DNA of 36,335 nt from Gnetum montanum (Eukaryota; Streptophyta; Gnetopsida; Gnetales; Gnetaceae). Location of the stretch: the NCBI GenBank assembly GCA_015680685.1, contig MNCI01001481.1, forward strand, positions 157,033 to 193,367, in the 5' to 3' direction. Both the position numbers and the translations under genes were made by a program. Below the pieces are notes generated by a model, which was given only the letters and a program-made list of their open reading frames with translations, had not been told where the DNA came from and did no database searches. Of the stretch, positions 30,909-36,335 are shown in pieces (the stretch's first letter is position 1; each line of letters opens with the position of its first letter).

Positions 30909-33455
30909 ATGGCACCAAAACAAAAAGATCTACAAGAAGGAGAAACCTCGCAACCACAAGAGAAATGACTCAAAGCTGGAAGGGGCCAACAAGAACAAGG
31001 CTAAGAACTACTTGAGGCAACCCATGCAATGGGACCTCTCCATGAGGAACCTAAAGTGGAATCTATCCAACAAATTCTAGAGGAAGAAGTGCCAACCAAA
31101 TAATCACAAAAAAGAGAGAAGTGCCTAGTCCTATGCCAAGGCTTGAGGTCACTTTGACTCAAGCTTGCCTTAATATCATCAAGTCCTAAGAGATTCAACA
31201 ATCTGTTCTTCAAGAGATCAACTTTAGGCCATTTTTGGAGAAAGCTCCAAGAGATGTCAAGACTCAACTGCGAACCTCTCCGATGTGGCCAATCATCACA
31301 TCTAGTGGAAAGTGGCACATGGGAGATACATACCTCTTTTGGAACAATTGAAGGTTGAGATCCATAGTCAAGATCAAGGATATTCAAGTGTCCTATTCGA
31401 TAGAAGCTATTACACAAGCACTTAGGTTTCTTGACATTGGAACATAGCTAGTAGAACTATCCACCCATGGTGCCCTTGAGGCCAAGAAGAAGTGGACCCA
31501 GCAATGCTACGAGGTGGATCATAAGTATGATGCACTCACACTGTTAGAGCGAATCTATTTCAAAATTGCAGCCTATGATCTCAACCCAACAATAAGGCCA
31601 AGTAAGGTGATTGCCTTCTTTGCCTATGCATGTGCTGCTCTAAGTAAGAAATTTCTCGTTAACCTTCCACAACTACTATACTTGTTTTAAGGAAAACAAA
31701 CATGGAAGGAAGACCCTACCCTTTCCATGCCTCATCATAAAACTTTTCAAGAGGGCACTAGTAACACACCATCTATTCCCAGAAATCTCAAGGAATGCTA
31801 CCACTTTCTTGGTGAGTTTGGAGGAAGGCAAAGAGGGAACTATCTTAGTGGTACATTAGCAAGGATAAGAGACAATGGTAGAAGTGGTTGCTAACTGTGT
31901 AGTAGAAGCATTGAATGCATCCATGGCATCTATATCAAATGTATCTACACTTTAAGATGTGTATATGTCTATAGGCAATGTTAGTAGAAAGTTAGATGTA
32001 GCCCAACATGAAAAGTTGCTGGGACAACTAGTAGGAACTAGGCAACTAACTCCAAACATCTTTGATCTTTTAGAGAACATCACCACAACCCAGTCGAAGC
32101 TGCTGAATGCAAGGGGTAGATGTATTATTTTGGAGGGGCAAATAGAAACGGCCTAAGAGCAAACTCAACACTTGGCCGCAGAGATTGCTGAACTTCGTGC
32201 TTGACTTGCTGATCAAGCAATCCTCAGCCCAACAGTGATAAGAGATGAAGCTATCAAACAACTTCAAAAACAATTTTGGAAGGCAGAGGAGGAGGCAATA
32301 ATGGCCATCTTTAAACAATCTGTAGTAGAAGCTAAAACGTACTCAATCCAGAAGGACTTGAATCAGATGCACCAAGAGAATGAAGCATTGACTGCACAAG
32401 TCCATCGCCTGTGAAATGTTGATGCTTAAAAAGATGAAATGTAAGAATTCATTCATCAACAATAGGAGCAGCTTGCTAGGGTAAACAATAAATTGAGGAA
32501 ATTGACCATTGAAAACCATAATCTGTCAATGGAGGAGGTATGCACCTTGTGTCAAAAGTCTACCATCGAGATTGCCACCTGGAAGAATGAAGCACTCAAA
32601 TTTGAGAAAGTGAAAAATCACTATAGAGACTAGGTTGGCCTGCTAAAGGAAGTGAATGAAAAATAAGTTTAGATGATGAAAGTGAAACTAAATGAAGCCG
32701 TCTAGCAAATCCAAAAAGGAAGAGAGATGTGACAATCCATCATTGATGGCATTGACACCTACAACAAATTAGAGATCTACTTAAAGGAGTTGTAAATCAA
32801 GGAGATGACAAAGTACATGGAATTAACCAATCTCCATTATGCAAACCTAGCAATGATAGCTAGACGGTTGTGGTCAAAATTAGAGAAACAAGTCACTAGC
32901 TCGTATCTGCTATACGAGACTAAATTCAAGCACCACAAGGACACCAAGAAAAAGCTTGAGACTGCTAACATTGAACTTGAAGTTCTTAAAGGATGATACA
33001 AAGATCAATGATCTATCACTGAGAGCCTAGCTAAACAGATGAATGACTACCAGGAGGTGAAGAACACAGTCAGGGCATTCAACATTGAATGCAAACATTT
33101 CGCTAACTAGTTTGTCAATGCGAAGGAGCTATTTTCAATAATCCTATGTTCTTGGGATGTGCCCGTTCCAACCCACATTGGGAAAGCTACATGGATGATG
33201 CATGATCCCAGAAGTAAGAAGGAGAAAATGAAAGCACTATTGGATGCTTTCTACCTCCCGCCTGAAGTTGTAGTGGTAGTAGGATAGCCACAACCACCTC
33301 AACCACCCATGCATGAAGCTAATGATGGTCTCTCGAAGCCTCAGGAACCACCATCACCTAGGACTATTTGGTCTTCTCCATCAACTTCACACCATCAAGG
33401 AATGTGTTATCCAATTTTGAAGATTTGTGTCATGGTGTTCAATTTTGTGTCCTAA
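30909..33455 (+). pseudogene. ORF3 of E7: globular domain plus long coiled coil, 3' of pol
   Basis: About 820-850 codons if read through. The start ATG gives MAPKQKDLQEGETSQPQEK. After about 65 codons the frame shifts by one base near 31110. The globular part (31112-31890) has MWPIITSSGKWHMGD, RIYFKIAAYDLNP and KKFLVNLPQLLYLF. From 31900 to 33160 the first frame returns with heptad-rich, Glu/Lys/Gln-rich sequence (AEIAELRA, NEALTAQVHRL, NNKLRKLTIENHNLSM, KKKLETANIELEVLK), a long coiled coil. A PTHIGKATW segment and a Pro-rich tail follow; TGG at 33369-33371 stands where E3, E4 and E8 have TGA. No membrane segment is evident. Position matches the env-like ORF of Athila, but I recognise no known domain. 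Confidence 0.7.
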
Positions 33456-33600
33456 ACACCTTCAATTTTTGTAATGTGTTGATTCATATACTCCATTTTT
33501 TATCAAGTTAGTCAGTTTTTTTTTGTTGAAGAAAAGTTAGTCAATAATCCCATACCTTTCCAATTTTGTAAAAGAACTCAAGGATGAGTTTTCATTCAGT
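33456..33600 (+). other. 3' untranslated part of E7
   Basis: Contains the conserved AATCCCATACCTTTCCAA and AAGGATGAGTTTTCATTCAG blocks shared by all element 3' ends here. Confidence 0.65.
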
Positions 33601-33610
33601 TGTGGGGGTA
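33601..33610 (+). other. Polypurine tract of E7
   Basis: TGTGGGGGTA directly before the 3' LTR start TGATGATTC. Confidence 0.75.
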
Positions 33611-34263
33611 TGATGATTCATGTTCTATCGGTTGCATCGACAAAACCTTATCGACGAGGCCTCATTGTCTGGGCCTCATCAACGAGGCCTAGTTAACACA
33701 TCATATCATGTGTTAATGTGGCCTTATCAAAGTAGTGCCTATGGTTAGCTATAAATACATGCTTGCAGTTGCATTTATGGTAAGTAGACATAGTAGTTGT
33801 AGTGGAGCTCTTGCATTTTTTTCATTTGAAAGTTAGAATTTTTCCTCGAGTGCCTGCAGCAAGAGTCATTGAGTGTACAAATCTTTATTTGAGCATTGTT
33901 GTACTTAAGCATGATAGTGTGTGCAACACTAAAGACAAGCTTTCTAATAAACCTTGCAACACTTTGGATAGATTAGCTATTTCATTCATGCATTTAATGT
34001 TTTGAATTATTTATTAAATGTTTTCAATTAGTTATTAAATATTTTCTAGTTATTACATTAATGAAACAATTAAGCCAAATAGATTACACACATAAGTACA
34101 ACCGCTTTGAGCATAACACGTATTTGATTGGTAATCCCAGCAACGTTATCACTTGGTACACCCAATAGCATAGCGCTTGGTCACCCAGTAGTAGATACGT
34201 GGGTTTAAGACATGTATGAAAAGTGAGAAGAGATGCTTATGTTAGGATTAGTTAAATGATTAG
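33611..34263 (+). repeat. 3' LTR of E7, truncated
   Basis: Aligns with the 5' LTR from TGATGATTC to GATTAGT at 34263; the last 250 bp or so, including CTCATCA and the right duplication, are deleted. E2 LTR sequence follows directly on the opposite strand. Confidence 0.85.
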
Positions 34264-34747
34264 TGATACAAGTTTATACTCAAAGCATTCATACTTATGT
34301 GTTTAACCTATTTAGCTTAATTAATTAATTAATTGCATAAATTCTAATTCAACTTAATTAATTGCATGTTTAATGAAAAAAATACATTCATACATAAATC
34401 ATTAATCTAATCTAAGTGTTGTAAGGTTTGATCAAAAGGCTCGTCTTTATTACCGTTCACATTAGTGTAGTTCAGGTACAATAGTTCTTGAATAAAGATT
34501 CGTACAATTTTTGACTTCTACTGTAGGCACTCAAAGAAATATTCTAACTTTCAAAAGGAAAAACTGCAAGAGCTCTGTTACTACTACGAAAAGATACCCA
34601 TAAACATGGCTATGAGCTTGTATTTATAGTTTTTATTACTAGGCTACATCGACGGGGCAACACCATGTAAACGGGGCTACATCGATGGGGAAACTGCATT
34701 GACGGGACAACCGAGGGCCTATCAACACGATACTTTAACGCTCATCA
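34264..34747 (-). repeat. 5' LTR of E2, start part (split by E7)
   Basis: On the minus strand it starts TGATGAGCG at 34747, holds a U3 block with three CCCxTCGATG-like units (34645-34705), then ACTATAAATAC near 34620 and AATAAAGA near 34445. With 20243-20642 it makes an LTR of about 884 bp, close to the 909 bp of E7. Confidence 0.8.
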
Positions 34748-34881
34748 ATTTCCTTCTTCCTCTATCACATTTGTTTATCTTGGTGAAGGATAAAGGTGAA
34801 GTCTAGATAGTAAGGATTTAACTGTTGATAAACTAGCTTGGTAGGGCACTTCACCTTTGCTTCTAGTTATTCGATCATGTC
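34748..34881 (-). pseudogene. gag N-terminal fragment of E0, the oldest layer
   Basis: The minus strand reads YQQLNPYYLDFTFILHQDKQM, here cut into YYL and DFTFILHQD (34777-34803), then two stops. The same block stands at the gag start of E2, E5 and E7. The fragment is bounded by the E2 LTR on the left and the E8 LTR on the right, so both inserted in this older gag. Confidence 0.7.
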
Positions 34882-35998
34882 TGATGAGTGGCGAGGTACC
34901 CCTACACTCAACCATACGAAACGAGTGTCGCACGCACGATCCGGTCGAACTCCGCAGATGGACTAGTTGTAGCACCTAGACAGTTAGCCTTAGGTCGTAG
35001 TTCGTTGTCTTCCCACCTAGACTAGTTTTGCATATGTCACGTATGGTTTAGTCTAGATGAGGTGTATGATGTGTTCTAATTCTAACACTACTCCTGATGG
35101 CAATGGAAAATAATACTTAACTAAATCTAATCTAAGAGGAAAAGGGTAAGAGAGTCTAATCTAGCCTAAGTGCGACGAGCAACCGATTCCTTGATCAACC
35201 GTACACATCTTGGACTTCGTGCACGACTGCCACTGGGACTACCAAGCATAGGCCTAGGTACGCCACTGGGATTACCAAGCGCAGACCCCAAATACGCCAC
35301 TGGGTTACCAAGCGTAGATCCCCCTAGCTACACCACTGGGCTACCAAGCAGTCACACTTAAATGCTCGTAATCAAGTCGAACTCGTTCCGCTTCTAGGAG
35401 TTTAGGGTTGAGAGACTAATCGCGATAAGTAACCGATTCCTTAACTAGCCGTACACACCCGTAGATGCTCGTAGTCAAGTCGTACTTACACCGCGCTATG
35501 AAAGCAATAAATAACATGAAATAAATAACAATAAATAAACTAAGTGAATGCTGCAATGATGAAGTAATCTCGATCTTTATTGCCGGTCATGTGCGTGTCC
35601 AAGTACGGCACACTCGAATAAAGACACCGTACAATCACATTCACCACACTGCGGGCAGACACGGGAAAATTCTAACTCTGGAGGGATCAAACTGCCAGAG
35701 CTTCGCTACACTAAAATTGGGATGTCAAATGAGGGAGAGCCGCCTCTTATTTATAGAAATTACGACTGACTGCGATATCGCGTACGTGATAACGCAGGGA
35801 AGGACGCGATATCGCGTACGCGATATCGCAGGGAAGGACGCGATATCGCGGGGGATGCGATATCGCGACTCTGATACAACAGGGTGGTGATATCACGGTG
35901 ACTAATACGATACAACAGGGTGGTGATATCTCGGTGACTGATACAACAGGGCTGTGATATCACGACTATCAGCACTATGAGCAATTCAGGTCTCATCA
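34882..35998 (-). repeat. LTR of E8 (3' LTR, minus strand), young and CpG-rich
   Basis: 1117 bp with perfect TGATGAG/CTCATCA ends. U3 holds eight GATATC cores (35770-35965), one a perfect 24-bp palindrome (35806-35829), then TATAAATAAG (35746-35756). The body carries four copies of a CACTGGGxTACCAAGC unit (35231-35349). The left flank is ATGTC (34877-34881); the partner duplication lies outside the window. Confidence 0.9.
35231..35349. repeat. Four-copy minisatellite in the E8 LTR
   Basis: Units start at 35231, 35264, 35298 and 35334; each has a CACTGGG(A)xTACCAAGC core of 16-17 bp and a variable spacer of 16-20 bp. Other LTRs have two or three looser copies (inverted: CTTGGTAATCCCAG). Confidence 0.85.
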
Positions 35999-36159
35999 TA
36001 CCCCCACGACTGAATGAAAACTCATCCTCGAGTTACAGTGATTACACAGTGGATAGGTATGGGATTATTAACTGGAAAAAGAAATGGGATGATGCTGCAG
36101 TGTGGGAAGAAAACAAAACAAAGACACAACACATAGAATATTTACAAAAATGGTGGAAC
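35999..36159 (-). other. PPT and 3' untranslated part of E8
   Basis: The minus strand shows CTCGAGGATGAGTTTTCATT, then GTCGTGGGGGTA directly before the LTR, the cleanest copy of the shared 3' motif. Confidence 0.75.
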
Positions 36160-36335
36160 TCATGTAGTTCCAGGTGGCGGTGGCTCCTCCATATGTGTCT
36201 TTCCCTTTTCTTGTGCTCCAAGCTTTGAAGCTTGATGGTGTTGAAGTACAACCTGGAGCTTCTCCTCTTGTAAGGCCTTGAGTGCCTTCACATGCATGTA
36301 AGTTTGCACTTGTGCCATAGAGGCAACCTAGTCAG
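36160..36335 (-). CDS. ORF3 C-terminal end of E8, partial at window edge
   Basis: The minus strand reads EEKLQVVLQHHQ, then GAQEKGKTHMEEPPPPGTT and TGA (36162-36160). E3 ends EEKLQAILQCYQ ... MEEPPPPRTT at the same place. The E8 LTR is CpG-rich and looks recent, so ORF3 may be less decayed beyond the edge. Function unknown; see the E7 ORF3. Confidence 0.65.

Larger units (their letters stand above)
20643..34263 (+). mobile_element. E7: nearly full-length Athila-like element inside the E2 LTR
   Basis: 13.6 kb with, in order, 5' LTR, PBS, leader, gag (split by a solo LTR), protease, RT, RNase H, integrase, about 2 kb non-coding, ORF3, PPT and a 3' LTR that breaks off after about 650 bp. No gene is intact. 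gag through the first part of RT shares one frame. The left flank is CAAAC; the right duplication was lost with the end of the 3' LTR. Confidence 0.85.
2391..34747 (-). mobile_element. E2: minus-strand Athila-like element that hosts most other insertions
   Basis: The outer span of a decayed element whose own sequence is 2391-9332, 16718-19039, 19929-20642 and 34264-34747, about 10.4 kb; its 3' end lies left of the window. The pieces join: protease at 9332 resumes at 16718 behind E3's target duplication, gag at 19039 resumes at 19929, and the 5' LTR at 20642 resumes at 34264 behind E7. Order on the minus strand is LTR, PBS, gag, protease, RT, RNase H, integrase, non-coding, ORF3. It lies in the gag of an older copy, E0. 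Confidence 0.8.

Noticed and set aside
31001-31417. 138-codon open frame on the minus strand
   Set aside because: It lies antisense to the ORF3 globular block of E7, whose sense reading matches E2; no similarity or codon pattern supports the antisense product.
35231-35349. CRISPR-like array
   Set aside because: Repeats are degenerate, spacers are related to each other, and the array sits inside a plant LTR.
1-36335. tRNA, rRNA or other structural RNA genes
   Set aside because: No cloverleaf with conserved A and B boxes or rRNA signature was seen by eye; the tRNA-like piece at 21553 is the primer binding site only.

Overview
The window is repeat-rich nuclear DNA from a vascular plant. I see no host gene, tRNA or rRNA. 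Almost all of it is LTR-retrotransposon sequence of one extended Ty3/gypsy family, or a few close subfamilies. The evidence is LTRs bounded by TGATGAG...CTCATCA, a primer binding site resembling the tRNA-Asp type used by Athila-like elements, a gag-pro-pol reading frame with an FMDDF reverse transcriptase box, a DSG protease and an integrase, and a long extra 3' region between pol and the 3' LTR. I place it in the Athila/Tat part of Ty3/gypsy; the host species cannot be named from the sequence.

The copies are nested, and the order of insertion can be read. E0 is the oldest layer (a gag scrap at 34748-34881). E2 (minus strand) lies inside E0 and forms the backbone: 3' ORF 2391-3647, non-coding 3648-5744, pol 5745-9332, gag 16718-19039 and 19929-20092, PBS 20224-20241, and a 5' LTR split into 20243-20642 and 34264-34747. 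Into E2 went E1 (plus, 1-2390, cut by the window edge), E3 (plus, 9333-16717, flanked by the duplication ACTTC), a solo LTR (19040-19928) and E7 (plus, 20643-34263, inside the E2 LTR). E7 in turn carries a young solo LTR (22247-23237) flanked by GCAAG. At the right edge a further minus-strand copy, E8, enters (LTR 34882-35998).

E7 is the most complete copy: 5' LTR, PBS, gag, protease, RT, RNase H, integrase with a GPY/F end, about 2 kb without coding potential, a long 3' ORF (ORF3: globular N-terminal block, long heptad-rich coiled coil, Pro-rich tail), polypurine tract and truncated 3' LTR. gag through the first part of RT runs in one frame, broken mainly by stops at former Gln or Trp codons. 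E3 is a mosaic: its outer LTRs share a target duplication, but inside are a gag with no pol, inverted LTR pieces and fragments of other copies.

The most interesting structure is the 3' module. In E7 and E2 pol is followed by a polypurine-like motif resembling the real PPT, then by an internal block resembling the element's own U3 with a TATA stretch, then by ORF3. In E7 the ORF3 ATG sits directly behind a splice-acceptor-like AG. Copies E1 and E6 carry a short form without the coiled-coil ORF. The U3 regions themselves hold palindromic GATATC arrays in one LTR type and GATGAGGCC-like repeats in the other. Two single Ns at 24169 and 24285 bracket a segment that looks inverted by assembly.
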